The notes: a model not told the origin generated them from the letters alone. Positions 35,554 to 44,625 are shown, numbered from the stretch's first letter. The stretch is 64,000 nt of DNA from Agromyces bauzanensis (GCF_014645655.1 NZ_BMMD01000018.1:1-64000), one strand, 5' to 3'. A program made the numbers and translations.

Positions 35554-35707
35554 GTGAATAACCTCCATCGGCCCCGTCGGGCCGGTTCACTGTCGGTAGC
35601 GGAGAGTGGTACCCCTCAGACGTTTGCGGATGCTCGAGGGAAAATCCCCCGGCACGCAAGGCCGACCGCAATATGAAGGCATGGTGGGTCTGGGAGCGCA
35701 AAGGTTA

Positions 35708-35736
35708 ACTATATGCCGCAGTGCGCGACATGTCCA
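35708..35736 (-). promoter_or_regulatory. Promoter of rpoB-rpoC
   Basis: On the minus strand TGGACA (35731-35736), 17 bases, then TATAGT (35708-35713): each hexamer differs from the housekeeping consensus by one base. The expected transcript start near 35701 gives a leader of about 148 bases before the TTG of rpoB. Confidence 0.82.
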
Positions 35737-35829
35737 GTCGATTCTTGACCTCTTCGCGAATCTCGGGTATAAGCCCAGTTTTCGGTCGACGGATGCCGCG
35801 TCCCGCGGCCTTCGTGGCACGATGCAGGC

Positions 35830-36591
35830 ATGACCGAGCCCCGCGTCTCGTTCGAGCCCGAGGTGTTCTCATCGCCGGGACTCACGCTGCTCGTCGACGG
35901 CACCGCCCAGTCGCACGTCGACCCGACGGAGCCGCGGCGGCTGTTCTTCGAGTACGTGCGGCGCATCGGTCACGTGCTCGACGCGGTGCGTCCGCCGGGG
36001 CATCCGATCGGCGTCGTTCACCTCGGCGGCGGGGCGCTGACGCTCCCTCGCTACGTCGCCGCCACCCGCCCGGGATCGGCGCAGGTGGTGGTCGACCACG
36101 ATGCCGAGCTGATCGACACGGTGCTCGCACGACTGCCACTGCCCGCGGCATCCGGAATCGAGGTGCTCATCGCCGACGCCCGCGACGCGGTCGCCGCGCT
36201 CGCTGCCCGGCCGCCGGTCGACGTCGTGGTGGTCGACCTCTACTCCCGGCTCGACGCGCCGGCGTTCGTCGACGAGGTGCCGTTCATGGCCGGATGCCTC
36301 GGGCTCCTCGCTCCCCGCGGCCTCGTCGTCGTGAACGTGGCCGATGCGCCCGGCCTCACCCGGCTGCGTGCACAGGCTCGCGCCCTCGCCCGCGCCGACC
36401 CGGGTGCGGAGCTCCTCGTCGCCGCCGACCCCGGGGTGCTGTCTGGCGTAGACGAGGGGAACGCGATCCTCGTGGCCGGGCCCGACGGGCTGTCCCCGGG
36501 TCTCGAGGAGCGCATGAACGCGGCGGGGCCGTTCCCCGTGGCCGCCCTCACCCGCGACCGGCTCGACGCCGCGCTCTGGGGCGTGTGCTGA
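35830..36591 (+). CDS. Spermidine-synthase-like methyltransferase-fold protein (copy 1)
   Basis: The 253-residue product has the Rossmann core of the spermidine synthase group: VVHLGGGALTLPRYVAATRP for the nucleotide loop, VVDHDAELIDTV for the acidic residue after strand 2, and VVVVDLYSRLDAPAFV at the active-site region. The N-terminal beta part (LTLLVDGTAQSHVD and FFEYVRRIGHVLDAV) is also typical. Whether it makes a polyamine is unknown, since many actinobacterial relatives have no assigned substrate. It lies divergent from rpoB and is followed by a close paralogue. Confidence 0.82.
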   Translation: MTEPRVSFEPEVFSSPGLTLLVDGTAQSHVDPTEPRRLFFEYVRRIGHVLDAVRPPGHPIGVVHLGGGALTLPRYVAATRPGSAQVVVDHDAELIDTVLARLPLPAASGIEVLIADARDAVAALAARPPVDVVVVDLYSRLDAPAFVDEVPFMAGCLGLLAPRGLVVVNVADAPGLTRLRAQARALARADPGAELLVAADPGVLSGVDEGNAILVAGPDGLSPGLEERMNAAGPFPVAALTRDRLDAALWGVC

Positions 36592-36687
36592 GCCGGGGCC
36601 GGAATCGTCCTGGGCCTCCGGTTGCGCCGAGGGCGACCGAATGCCGCGTCGCCCAGCCCGCGGCGAACCGCGGGTAGCGTGGCATCC

Positions 36688-37548
36688 GTGTCAGACCTCG
36701 AACGCCCCCTCGCCGTGAGCGGCCACCTCGCCCGGCTCGAGGAGTCCCGGCAGGTGCCCGGTTCGTGGACGCTCTACGTCGACGGCACGCCGCAGTCGCA
36801 TGTCGAGCTCGACCGGCCCGACTGGCTCGGCTTCGAGTACGTGCGCCGCATCGGGCACGCGATCGACCTCGTGAAGCCCGAGGGCGAGCCGATCACGGCT
36901 GTGCACCTCGGCGGCGGGGCGCTCACGCTGCCGCGGTACGTCGCCGCGACCCGGCCGGGCTCGCGGCAGCAGGTGATCGAGCTCGAGTCCGAGCTCGTGG
37001 ACCTCGTGCGCGAGCACCTGCCACTGCCGCGCGGCGCCCAGGTGCGCGTGCGGCACGGCGACGCGCGCGAGGTGCTGCAGAAGCTGCCGCACGGGCTCGA
37101 CGGCGCCGTCGACATCGTGGTGGTCGACGTCTTCTCGGGCGCGCGCACGCCCGCGCATGTGACCTCGGTCGAGTTCTACGGACTTGTCGCTCCCCGACTC
37201 GCGCCCGGCGGCATCGTCGCGGTGAACGTCGCCGATGGCGCAGGGCTCGCGTTCGCGAGGTCGCAGGTAGCGACCCTCGCGCACGTCTTCGAGCATGTCG
37301 CCATCGCCGCCGACCCGTCGATGTTGAAGGGCCGGCGCTTCGGCAACGTCGTCGTGTACGCCTCCCACCACGAGCTGCCGTTCGCCGGCATGCCGCGGCG
37401 CCTCGCGAGCGACCCCGCACCGGCGAAGCTCGTCGTCGGTGATGAGCTGCGCCGGTTCACGGCGAACGCACCGGTGGTGACCGATGCCACGGCCGTCCCC
37501 TCCCCGCCGCCGTCGCGCTCGGTGTTCATGACGAAGCCCGGCGCTTGA
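36688..37548 (+). CDS. Spermidine-synthase-like methyltransferase-fold protein (copy 2)
   Basis: A paralogue of the preceding gene, 286 residues from GTG 36688 (VSDLERPLAVSGHLARLEES); the frame is open 22 codons further upstream into the intergenic space. Shared blocks are DGTPQSHVELD, GFEYVRRIGHAIDLVKPEG, VHLGGGALTLPRYVAATRPG and DIVVVDVFSGARTPAHVTS. It keeps a longer C-terminus (GNVVVYASHHELPFAGMPRR) that copy 1 lacks. The pair look like an old tandem duplication. The substrate is unknown. Confidence 0.83.
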   Translation: MSDLERPLAVSGHLARLEESRQVPGSWTLYVDGTPQSHVELDRPDWLGFEYVRRIGHAIDLVKPEGEPITAVHLGGGALTLPRYVAATRPGSRQQVIELESELVDLVREHLPLPRGAQVRVRHGDAREVLQKLPHGLDGAVDIVVVDVFSGARTPAHVTSVEFYGLVAPRLAPGGIVAVNVADGAGLAFARSQVATLAHVFEHVAIAADPSMLKGRRFGNVVVYASHHELPFAGMPRRLASDPAPAKLVVGDELRRFTANAPVVTDATAVPSPPPSRSVFMTKPGA

Positions 37549-37565
37549 CGCCTGGGCCCCGGCCG

Positions 37566-37587
37566 CATCGACAGGCTCAGCGACCGG
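37566..37587. repeat. REP-like element between copy 2 and the membrane gene
   Basis: CATCGACAGGCTCAGCGACCGG carries the TCGACAGGCTCA core. It sits in the 76-base gap between two convergent genes. No inverted partner copy is seen nearby, though a weaker GAGCTCAGCGGCGACG follows. Confidence 0.6.
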
Positions 37588-37624
37588 AGCGGAATCGGCG
37601 ACCGGGACGAGCTCAGCGGCGACG

Positions 37625-38296
37625 TCAGACGTCCGCGTTCGCGGGCTCGTCGGCGCGCTGCGCGGCGACATCCGCCTCCTTCGCCGTCATCCAATCGCGC
37701 AGGTCGCTGCGGAACACCACCACGGCGAGCGCGCCGTAGCCGATGAGGAGGAGCGCCGCGGATCCGAGCATCGCCCAGAGGCCGATACCGCTCAGGAGGA
37801 ACTCGACGACGACCCAGCCGATGAGCACGATGCCGATCCAGGCCACGCCGAGCTTCGCACGGAAGAGGGCGATCGCCAGGAGGATGACGCCGACGACGGT
37901 GCCGACGAGGCTCACCATCGAGAGCGCGGTGGCAGGTCCCTGCACGGCGGCCTCGACGGCGACCGGCGCACCCTCGGCCCCGCCGGCGAGCACGAGCGAG
38001 ATGCCGGCGTATGCCGCATGGCCGAACGCGCCGAGCACGGTCAGTGCCGCCGCGATCGGCGCGAGCACCGGCGTGCGGTTGCGCAGCAGGTGCGCCACTC
38101 CGATGATGCCGATGACGAGAGCGGCCTGCGCTCCGAGGAATGCATATGCCGAAAGGGCGGCGCTCGCGGCGACCGCGGCGGCATCACCTGAGCCGTCCAG
38201 CGGCGGCGCGGTAAGGACGAACACGACCGACAGCACGGCCCACAGCGCGAGGCAGATGGCCGTGGTGAGGCGATGGAATGAGGCGAGGCGGAACAT
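37625..38296 (-). CDS. Multi-pass membrane protein of unknown function
   Basis: I start it at ATG 38296 (MFRLASFHRLTTAICLALWA), 223 residues, because AAGGAG lies 5 bases upstream. Six hydrophobic segments can be drawn: about 10-30, 50-72, 82-103, 125-146, 152-174 and 180-200. The tail is acidic (TAKEADVAAQRADEPANADV). I do not recognise the family. It is divergent from the two-component system, so a role connected to that system is possible but unproven. Confidence 0.75.
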   Translation of the reverse strand: MFRLASFHRLTTAICLALWAVLSVVFVLTAPPLDGSGDAAAVAASAALSAYAFLGAQAALVIGIIGVAHLLRNRTPVLAPIAAALTVLGAFGHAAYAGISLVLAGGAEGAPVAVEAAVQGPATALSMVSLVGTVVGVILLAIALFRAKLGVAWIGIVLIGWVVVEFLLSGIGLWAMLGSAALLLIGYGALAVVVFRSDLRDWMTAKEADVAAQRADEPANADV

Positions 38297-38389
38297 CAGG
38301 ACTCCTTCGGTTGATGACACCGGCCTTCTGCCGGGCGTGCCGCCACACTAGGAGCACGCTCCGGGTGGGCGGATCGGCCCGGGGTCGCG

Positions 38390-39686
38390 ATGTCGGCGCC
38401 TTCCGTCGGCATGGCATCGACCACGGGCGATTCCACCGTCGACCGTGGGATGACGCGCACCGTCGCCGGCGCCCGCTTCGTTGAGGCCATGGAGCGCCGA
38501 CGGTTCTGGCACGGAGTGCAAGACGCCGCGCTCGCGCTCGCGCTCGCCGCGGCCGGCATCGCCGAGGCCTTCGGGTTCGTCGAGTCGGTGATGGGCGACG
38601 GGTCGCCGGTGGTGAGCTCGTTCGGCATCGTGCTCGCCGCGGGGCTGCTCTCGCAACGACGGTTGCACACGTGGCTCCTGCCCGGTGTGTTCGCCGTGTG
38701 GCTCGCCATGGGCGTGCTCACACTCGGGCAGATGCAGTCGCTCTTCTGGGGGCAGCTCGTTCCGTTCATCGTCGCCCTGTACAGCCTCGCGAGGCACGGT
38801 CGCGGCCGCCTGCCCTGGATCGGCGCCGGCGCCGCAGCCGTCGCTCTCCTCTTTGCCGACTTCTTCCTGCCGGTGCTCCAGAGCGTTGACGAGATCGCCT
38901 TCCACTGGACGGTGTGCGTCATCGCGTTCGCCGCAGGCTGGGGACTTCGCACCTCGGAGGCACGCGCCGTGGCAGCAGCGATGAGGGCGAACGCTGCCGA
39001 GACCGAGTCGCGCGAGCAAGCCCGCGCGGCCGTTGCGGAGGAACGAACGCGGATCGCACGCGAGTTGCACGACGTCCTCGCGCACTCGGTGAGCGTGATG
39101 GTCGTGCAGGCAGGAGCCGCCGAGCAGGTCGTCGACGACGACCCCGAGTACGTGCGCCGGGCGCTCGCCGCGATCCGGGTGGCGGGCGCGAATTCGCTCG
39201 ACGAGGTCCGCCGCGTCGTCTCGCTCCTTCGGGAGTCGGATGCCGCAGACGGTCTCGCACCGCAGCCCGGCATCACCGCGATCGGCGAACTGGTCGCGGC
39301 CGCGGAGGCCACCGGTCTCGAGGTGGACTTCGAGGTGTCGGGCACTCCGCATGACGTGCCGCCCGGGCTCGGGCTGACTGCCTACCGCATCGTGCAGGAA
39401 GCCCTCACGAACGTGCGCAAGCACTCCGATGCCCGCCGCGCACGCGTGGCGGTGCGGTGCGGTGCCGGAGACGCTCACGATCGAGGTCGACGATGACGGC
39501 ACGGCACTCGCGGCCGATGGGATCACCAGGACGCGCGCGGCCGTCGGGCACGCTGACGGCGGGCATTCCGGCCACGGTCTGATCGGCATGCGGGAGCGCA
39601 CCGCGGTCTACGGCGGGCGGCTCGAGGCCGCGGCATCCGTCGATGGATTCCGCGTTCGCGCCGTGATCCCGCGGGCGGCGGCATGA
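38390..39686 (+). pseudogene. Sensor histidine kinase (NarL-type partner), frameshifted inside the ATPase domain
   Basis: A membrane sensor kinase with about five hydrophobic segments in residues 45-185 and a HisKA_3 dimerisation domain (ERTRIARELHDVLAHSVSVM, phospho-His227). The ATPase N box (RIVQEALTNVRKHSD) is in the first frame, which stops at 39496. The D and G boxes (TIEVDDDGTALAADG, GHGLIGMRERTAVYGG) lie in another frame and end at 39686. The break is in a tandem (GCGGT)3 at 39449-39463. Removing one base, or adding one repeat copy, restores a single protein of about 431 residues. The stop overlaps the regulator start (ATGA). It is either broken or switchable. Confidence 0.8.
39449..39463. 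repeat. Pentanucleotide tandem repeat (GCGGT)3 at the kinase frameshift
   Basis: Three exact head-to-tail copies of GCGGT coincide with the point where the kinase reading frame changes. A gain of one copy or a loss of two would restore the frame. Confidence 0.75.
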
Positions 39687-40387
39687 CTCCCACCGACCCC
39701 ATCGCCGATGAGACACCGAATGCCGCGATCCGCGTGCTCGTCGTCGACGATCAGGATCTCGTGCGCGCCGGGTTCCGGCTCATCCTCGAGCGCGCAGGAT
39801 TCGACGTCGTGGGCGAGGCCGCCGACGGGCTCGAGGCGGTCGAGCGTGCCACCGCGACCCGGCCCGACGTCGTTCTGATAGACGTGCGGATGCCGCGGCT
39901 CGACGGCATCGAGGCGACGCGCCGCCTGATCGCGACGCTCGACCCGGCGCCTCGCGTGATCGCGCTGACGACCTTCGACCTCGACGAGCACGTGTACGGC
40001 GCGATCCGCGCCGGGGCATCCGGGTTTCTCTTGAAAGACATCTCGCCGACCGGACTGGTGAACGCCGTGCGCGTCGTGGCGGCCGGCGATGCCATGCTCG
40101 CGCCCGCGGTGATCAACCGGATGATCGACCGCTACGTGGCCCACCAACCGACGGAGGAGGCCCTCGGCCGGCTGCTCGCCGAGCTCACCAAGCGGGAGAC
40201 CGAGGTCGCGCGACTCATCGCCCGGGGGCGTTCGAATGCCGAGATCGCGGGCCGCCTCCACCTCGGCGAGGCCACGGTGAAGTCGTACGTCTCCCGGCTG
40301 CTGACGAAGCTCGGCGCCCGCGACCGGGTGCAGATCGCGGTGTTCGCGTACGAGTCGGGGCTCATCAGGGTCGGCGAGCCGCGCTGA
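39683..40387 (+). CDS. Response regulator, NarL/FixJ family
   Basis: A DNA-binding transcription regulator of 234 residues. The receiver domain has the acidic pair in LVVDDQDLVRAGF, the phospho-acceptor D67 in VLIDVRMPRLDG, the threonine in IALTTFDLDEHV and the lysine in GFLLKDISP. The LuxR-type helix-turn-helix is at about 165-225 (LTKRETEVARLIARGRSNAE, ATVKSYVSRLLTKLGARDRV). Its start overlaps the kinase stop by 4 bases, so the two were cotranslated. With the kinase frame broken, the regulator may be unphosphorylated or served by another kinase. Confidence 0.93.
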   Translation: MTPTDPIADETPNAAIRVLVVDDQDLVRAGFRLILERAGFDVVGEAADGLEAVERATATRPDVVLIDVRMPRLDGIEATRRLIATLDPAPRVIALTTFDLDEHVYGAIRAGASGFLLKDISPTGLVNAVRVVAAGDAMLAPAVINRMIDRYVAHQPTEEALGRLLAELTKRETEVARLIARGRSNAEIAGRLHLGEATVKSYVSRLLTKLGARDRVQIAVFAYESGLIRVGEPR

Positions 40388-40475
40388 CCCGGCGAGCCGC
40401 GGCGACCGGGGGCGCACGCTTCGACGAATTCAGCGGGCGGGGCGAACCCGGCGAGCGGGGCGTCCGCGGCAAGGC

Positions 40476-41336
40476 TCACGCGTGCCGGAACCGCACCGCC
40501 TGCCCCGGGCGGAGCTGCGCGACGGCGTCGAGCGAGCCCGGCGCCACGATCGCGATCACGGGATACCCGCCCGTCACGGGGCGATCGGCGAGCAGGATCG
40601 TCGGCTGCCCACCACCCGCGACCTGGATCGAGCCCGGCACCGTCGCCTCGCTCGGAAGCTCACCCTGCTGCCGACGCTCGAGAGCCGGCCCCACGAGCCG
40701 GGCCCCGATGCGGTCGGCCTGCTCCGAGATGCGCCACTCCGCGTCGAAGAGCGCCTGCCGCGCGGCATCCGTGAACCAGTCGGCCCTGGGGCCCGGCCGG
40801 AGCGCGAGCGTCACGGTGCTCGCGGGCGGCGGGAAGGCGACGTCCACGTCGACGACCGGCACGGATGCCGCGGGCTCCGCACCGATCTCGAGCACGTCGC
40901 CCGCCCGCACGGGCTCGGGGCCGATGCCGGCGAGGGTGTCGCGGGAGCGCGAGCCGAGCACCGGCGGCACGTCGAACCCGCCGCGCACGGCGAGCAGGTA
41001 CCGGATGCCCCGCTCGGCGAGTCCCACCTCGAGCACCGAGCCCTCGCGGGCGCGGGCCGCGGTGTACGGCGCGATCACTCGCCCGTCGAGGCGGACGCTC
41101 CCCCACGCACCCGTCACGGCGAACCAGCCGCCGCCATCGAACCGGGCACGGAACCCGCCGACGAGCAGCTCGAGCGCCGCGGCGCCGTCGGGGTTGCCGA
41201 CGAGCCGGTTCGCCAGCGCGAGGGCGCTCCGGTCGAGGGCGCCGGATGCCGCGACGCCGAGCCGCGCGAACCCCGGTCGCCCGAGGTCCTCCACGAGGGC
41301 GAGCGCGCCCGGCTGCTCGACGACGAGGCGGGTCAT
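40476..41336 (-). CDS. pxpC: 5-oxoprolinase subunit C (KipA/biotin-dependent carboxyltransferase-like)
   Basis: One of three subunits that open 5-oxoproline to glutamate using ATP. It has 286 residues, with VEQPGALALVEDLGRPGFAR near the start, ASGALDRSALALANRLVGN, and PVTGGYPVIAIVAPGSLDAV and LRPGQAVRF near the end, as in the KipA/PxpC family. The ATG overlaps the pxpB stop by 4 bases. It is the last gene of pxpA-pxpB-pxpC. Confidence 0.9.
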   Translation of the reverse strand: MTRLVVEQPGALALVEDLGRPGFARLGVAASGALDRSALALANRLVGNPDGAAALELLVGGFRARFDGGGWFAVTGAWGSVRLDGRVIAPYTAARAREGSVLEVGLAERGIRYLLAVRGGFDVPPVLGSRSRDTLAGIGPEPVRAGDVLEIGAEPAASVPVVDVDVAFPPPASTVTLALRPGPRADWFTDAARQALFDAEWRISEQADRIGARLVGPALERRQQGELPSEATVPGSIQVAGGGQPTILLADRPVTGGYPVIAIVAPGSLDAVAQLRPGQAVRFRHA

Positions 41337-41965
41337 CCGGCGCCGACCGCCTCGAACCGCACCCGTCGGCCGGGCGCGAGCAGTGCCGGCGGATCGGATT
41401 CGGGGTTCCAGAGCTCGGCAGTGGTTCGGCCGATGAGCCGCCACCCGCCCGGACTCTGCCGGGGGTACACGCCGCCGAACGCGCCCGCGAGCGCGACGGC
41501 TCCGGGCGGCACGTGAGTGCGCGGAGCGCTGAGGCGCGGCACCTCGAAGGGCCAGTCGTCGCTCACCAGGTAGCCGAATCCGGGCGCGAAGCCCACGAAC
41601 GCCACGCGCCACTCGGCGGCGACGTGGCGGGCGACGAGCGCCTCGGTCGAGACCGCGAGGAGCGCGGCCGTCGCGGCCAGGTCGTCGCCGTCGTAGGCGA
41701 CGGGGATCGTCACGGGTTCCGCGGCGGCGCCCGCTGAGCGCAAGCCGGCCTCGGCGGGGATGCGGCGCACCCACGTCGCGGCTGACTCGAGCGGGATCAC
41801 CGCGGGATCGATCGCCACGAGGATGGTGCGCGCGGCCGGCACGAGTTCCACGACGCCCGGCCGCGGATCTGCGGCGAGCGCGTCGTGCAGTGCCAGCACC
41901 TCCTCGAGGCTGTCGCACTCGATGAGCAGCGCCGAGTCGCCGCTCGGCAGCAGCCGCCGGCTCAT
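41333..41965 (-). CDS. pxpB: 5-oxoprolinase subunit B (KipI family)
   Basis: Partner of PxpC in the 5-oxoprolinase complex; relatives in Bacillus inhibit a sporulation kinase. It has 210 residues with RLLPSGDSALLIECDSLEEV, the conserved VAFVGFAPGFGYLV, RLSAPRTHVPPGAVALAG and YPRQSPGGWRLIGRT. It overlaps pxpA and pxpC by 4 bases each, so the three are tightly coupled. Confidence 0.92.
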   Translation of the reverse strand: MSRRLLPSGDSALLIECDSLEEVLALHDALAADPRPGVVELVPAARTILVAIDPAVIPLESAATWVRRIPAEAGLRSAGAAAEPVTIPVAYDGDDLAATAALLAVSTEALVARHVAAEWRVAFVGFAPGFGYLVSDDWPFEVPRLSAPRTHVPPGAVALAGAFGGVYPRQSPGGWRLIGRTTAELWNPESDPPALLAPGRRVRFEAVGAG

Positions 41966-42723
41966 GCGAACGACCGGAGCTCGACGCCGGCCGCCTCGAG
42001 CGCGGCGCGCACGGCGCGGGCGAGTTCGACGGCTCCGGGGGTGTCGCCGTGCATGCAGAGCGAGTCGGGTGCGAGCTCGAGGCGGCTGCCGTCGTCGACG
42101 GTGATGCCGCCCGTCTCGGCGAGCTCGAGCGCACGGTCGGACGCGGCCGTCGGGTCGTCGACGACGGCCCCGGGCTCGCCGCGCGGCACGAGCGAGCCGT
42201 CGGCGACGTACCCGCGGTCGACGAACGCCTCACGCGCGTAGCGGAGGCCCGTGGCATCCGCCGCCCGCTCGAGCGCACTGAACGGCGGGCCGAGGATGGG
42301 CAGCGACGCGTCGTAGCGGGCGAGCGCCTCGGCGAAGGCGTGCGCGGCCTGCTCGTCGGCGGCGAGCCGATGGTAGAGCGCACCGTGCGCCTTCACGTAG
42401 CGCACCCGGATGCCGCTGCCGCGCGCGATGCCGTCGAGCACGCCGAGCTGGGCGAGGAACTCCGCGGCGATCTCGGCGGGGCTCGTTTCGAGCGCCCGGC
42501 GTCCGAAGCCGACCCGGTCGCGATACCCCGGATGCGCGCCGAGCACGACGCCGTGCATCACCGCGAGGCGAGCGCTCGCGGCCATGGTGACGGGGTCGCC
42601 GGCGTGGTACCCGCACGCGATGTTCGCACTCGTCACGAGCCGGAACATGGCCTCGTCGTCGCCGACGCGCCACGCGCCGAACGACTCGCCGAGGTCGCTG
42701 TTCAGATCGATCGCGGGCCTCAT
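41962..42723 (-). CDS. pxpA: 5-oxoprolinase subunit A (LamB/YcsF family)
   Basis: First gene of the 5-oxoprolinase operon. It has 253 residues with IDLNSDLGESFGAWRVGDDE, SANIACGYHAGDPVTMAAS, LGAHPGYRDRVGFGRR, VRYVKAHGALYHRLAADE and LCMHGDTPGAVELA, all typical of LamB/YcsF proteins. The ATG at 42723 lies 48 bases from the divergent sugar dehydrogenase start, so the two share a short promoter region. The pathway recycles pyroglutamate that forms spontaneously from glutamine. Confidence 0.93.
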   Translation of the reverse strand: MRPAIDLNSDLGESFGAWRVGDDEAMFRLVTSANIACGYHAGDPVTMAASARLAVMHGVVLGAHPGYRDRVGFGRRALETSPAEIAAEFLAQLGVLDGIARGSGIRVRYVKAHGALYHRLAADEQAAHAFAEALARYDASLPILGPPFSALERAADATGLRYAREAFVDRGYVADGSLVPRGEPGAVVDDPTAASDRALELAETGGITVDDGSRLELAPDSLCMHGDTPGAVELARAVRAALEAAGVELRSFA

Positions 42724-42771
42724 GTTCCCATTCTGCCGCCGTCCGGCGCACACTGAGGACGGGAGGATCGG

Positions 42772-43965
42772 ATGCCGCACGCGACGGGCACGTGCACGGT
42801 GCGACGCCGCGCGCGCGGCCGGCGGGCGGCATCCGTCGTGGCCATCGCCGCAGCCCTCGCCCTCGCCGCCTGCACCGGAGCGCCCCTGCCCACGCCGACT
42901 CCCCTGCCGCTTCCCGCAGCGGGCACCCCCGCCACCCCGCCTCCCGCGTCGCCCGTGCCACCGCCTCCCGTGCTGCAGCCGTCGGGCGAGCCCGAGACGA
43001 TCGCATCGGGGCTGGATGCGCCGTGGTCGATACTGCGGCTGCCCACTGGTGGCGTGCTCGTGAGCGAGCGCGACACCGCCGACATCGTGGAGGTGCGCGG
43101 CGACGGCTCGCTCCGCGTCGCGGCCACCGTGCCGGGCGTCGCCCATGCGGGCGAGGGCGGGCTGCTCGGGCTCGCGTTCCGCGCCGGCGACGGCGAGCAC
43201 CCCGCGTACGTGTACGCGTACTTCACCGCGGCATCCGACAACCGCATCGTGCGGATGCCGCTCACGGGCGCACCGGGCTCGCTCGCGCTCGGCGCACCCG
43301 AGGACGTGCTCACGGGCATCCCGAAGGCGGGCAACCACGACGGCGGGCGGATCGCGTTCGGGCCCGACGGGTTCCTCTACGCGACGGCGGGCGACGCCGG
43401 CAACCGGGACGCCGCGCAGGACGTCGCCTCGCTCTCGGGCAAGATCCTGCGGATGACGCCCGAGGGGCAGCCCGCGCCCGGCAACCCGTTCGGCAACTTC
43501 ACGTGGTCGTTCGGGCACCGCAATCCCCAGGGCATCGCGTGGGATGCGCGGGGCGGCATGTGGGCGGCAGAGTTCGGGCAGAACACGTGGGACGAGCTCA
43601 ACCGCATCGAGCGCGGGGCGAACTACGGCTGGCCGATCGTGGAGGGCCAGGCCGGCGACGCGCGGTTCGTCGACCCGGTGCTGCAGTGGTCCACCGCCGA
43701 GGCGAGCCCGAGCGGACTCGCCGTCGTGGGCGACACGCTGTTCCTCGCCGCCCTCCGCGGGGAGCGGCTGTGGTCGATCGCGCCCGCGACAGGCGGCGGC
43801 GAGCTCACGGCGACGGCGTGGTTCGCCGGCGAGCTCGGGCGTCTGCGCGACGTGGTCGCCGGGCCCGACGGGGAGCTGTGGTTCGTCTCGAATGACACCG
43901 ACGGGCGCGGATCGCCGGGGCGCGACGACGACCGGCTCTACCGCGTGCGGCTCGCGCCGACCTAG
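42772..43965 (+). CDS. PQQ-dependent sugar dehydrogenase-like lipoprotein
   Basis: A soluble glucose dehydrogenase type beta-propeller. The 397-residue product has a basic N-terminus, a hydrophobic stretch and a lipobox ending at Cys34 (LALAAC), then a Pro-rich linker (about 40-70). Propeller motifs include LDAPWSILRLPTGGVLVSER, GEGGLLGLAFRAGD, GNHDGGRIAFGPDGFLYATA, FGHRNPQGIAWDARGGMWAA and WDELNRIERGANYGWP. It would be anchored outside the membrane. The family binds PQQ and calcium, but the sugar used, and whether this organism makes PQQ, cannot be told from the window. Confidence 0.9.
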   Translation: MPHATGTCTVRRRARGRRAASVVAIAAALALAACTGAPLPTPTPLPLPAAGTPATPPPASPVPPPPVLQPSGEPETIASGLDAPWSILRLPTGGVLVSERDTADIVEVRGDGSLRVAATVPGVAHAGEGGLLGLAFRAGDGEHPAYVYAYFTAASDNRIVRMPLTGAPGSLALGAPEDVLTGIPKAGNHDGGRIAFGPDGFLYATAGDAGNRDAAQDVASLSGKILRMTPEGQPAPGNPFGNFTWSFGHRNPQGIAWDARGGMWAAEFGQNTWDELNRIERGANYGWPIVEGQAGDARFVDPVLQWSTAEASPSGLAVVGDTLFLAALRGERLWSIAPATGGGELTATAWFAGELGRLRDVVAGPDGELWFVSNDTDGRGSPGRDDDRLYRVRLAPT

Positions 43966-43974
43966 CCGAATGCT

Positions 43975-43988
43975 CCCCCATTCGGGGG
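43975..43988 (+). terminator. Possible small terminator after the sugar dehydrogenase
   Basis: CCCCC, ATTC, GGGGG directly follow the stop by 9 bases. The stem is only 5 bp and no T-tract follows, so this is a weak call. Confidence 0.35.
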
Positions 43989-44034
43989 CCACGGCCGCCT
44001 CCCGCGTGTCGGCGGGCGGGTCTATTCTCATCCC

Positions 44035-44532
44035 ATGGCGGATCTGGAGCGGGTTCGACGGTGGGCCGATGCCCTCATCGTGCTGCACCTCGACGCCGAG
44101 GTCTGGAGCTTCGGATTCGACAACGCCAAGAAGCGCGCCGGGCTCTGCAACTACACGGCCAGGCGCATCTCGGTGTCGCGCTACCTGGCGGCGCGGTACG
44201 ACGACGACGAGATCCACCAGATCCTGCTGCACGAGGTCGCGCACGCCGTGGCCGGCCCCCGGGCGGGGCACGGCCCGAGGTGGGCGAACATCGCGGCCGA
44301 CCTCGGCTACGTGGGCGAGCGCACGCACGACGGCGAAGTAGCGCACGAGCTCGCGCCCTGGGTCGGCCGGTGCCCCGCGGGCCACGAGCATTTCCGGTAC
44401 CGTGAACCCAATCGTCCCCTCAGTTGCGGCCTCTGCCGGCGCGGCTTCGACCGGGCGAACCTCATCGTCTGGCGCCATCGCGAGATCACGGCCACTGTGC
44501 GGCAGCGGGCCGCGAGCGCGGCCGCAGGCTGA
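44035..44532 (+). CDS. SprT-like zinc metalloprotease-domain protein
   Basis: The 165-residue product has the zinc-protease motif HEVAH (residues 66-70) followed by GHGPRW, as in the SprT/Spartan family. A C-terminal zinc ribbon is formed by CPAGH and CGLCRRGF with nearby histidines. In eukaryotes Spartan removes DNA-protein crosslinks; bacterial relatives are little studied. It is a short cytoplasmic form without a signal sequence. It follows the sugar dehydrogenase by about 70 bases and precedes a CGNR zinc-finger gene. Confidence 0.85.
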   Translation: MADLERVRRWADALIVLHLDAEVWSFGFDNAKKRAGLCNYTARRISVSRYLAARYDDDEIHQILLHEVAHAVAGPRAGHGPRWANIAADLGYVGERTHDGEVAHELAPWVGRCPAGHEHFRYREPNRPLSCGLCRRGFDRANLIVWRHREITATVRQRAASAAAG

Positions 44533-44625
44533 CCCGCTGCCACCGCGCCCAACCGGGCGTGCCGTTGGGCGCATGCGATCGGTCGGATCGCGCGGAGGGC
44601 ACGCGTAACCGGCTAGGATGGTTGC

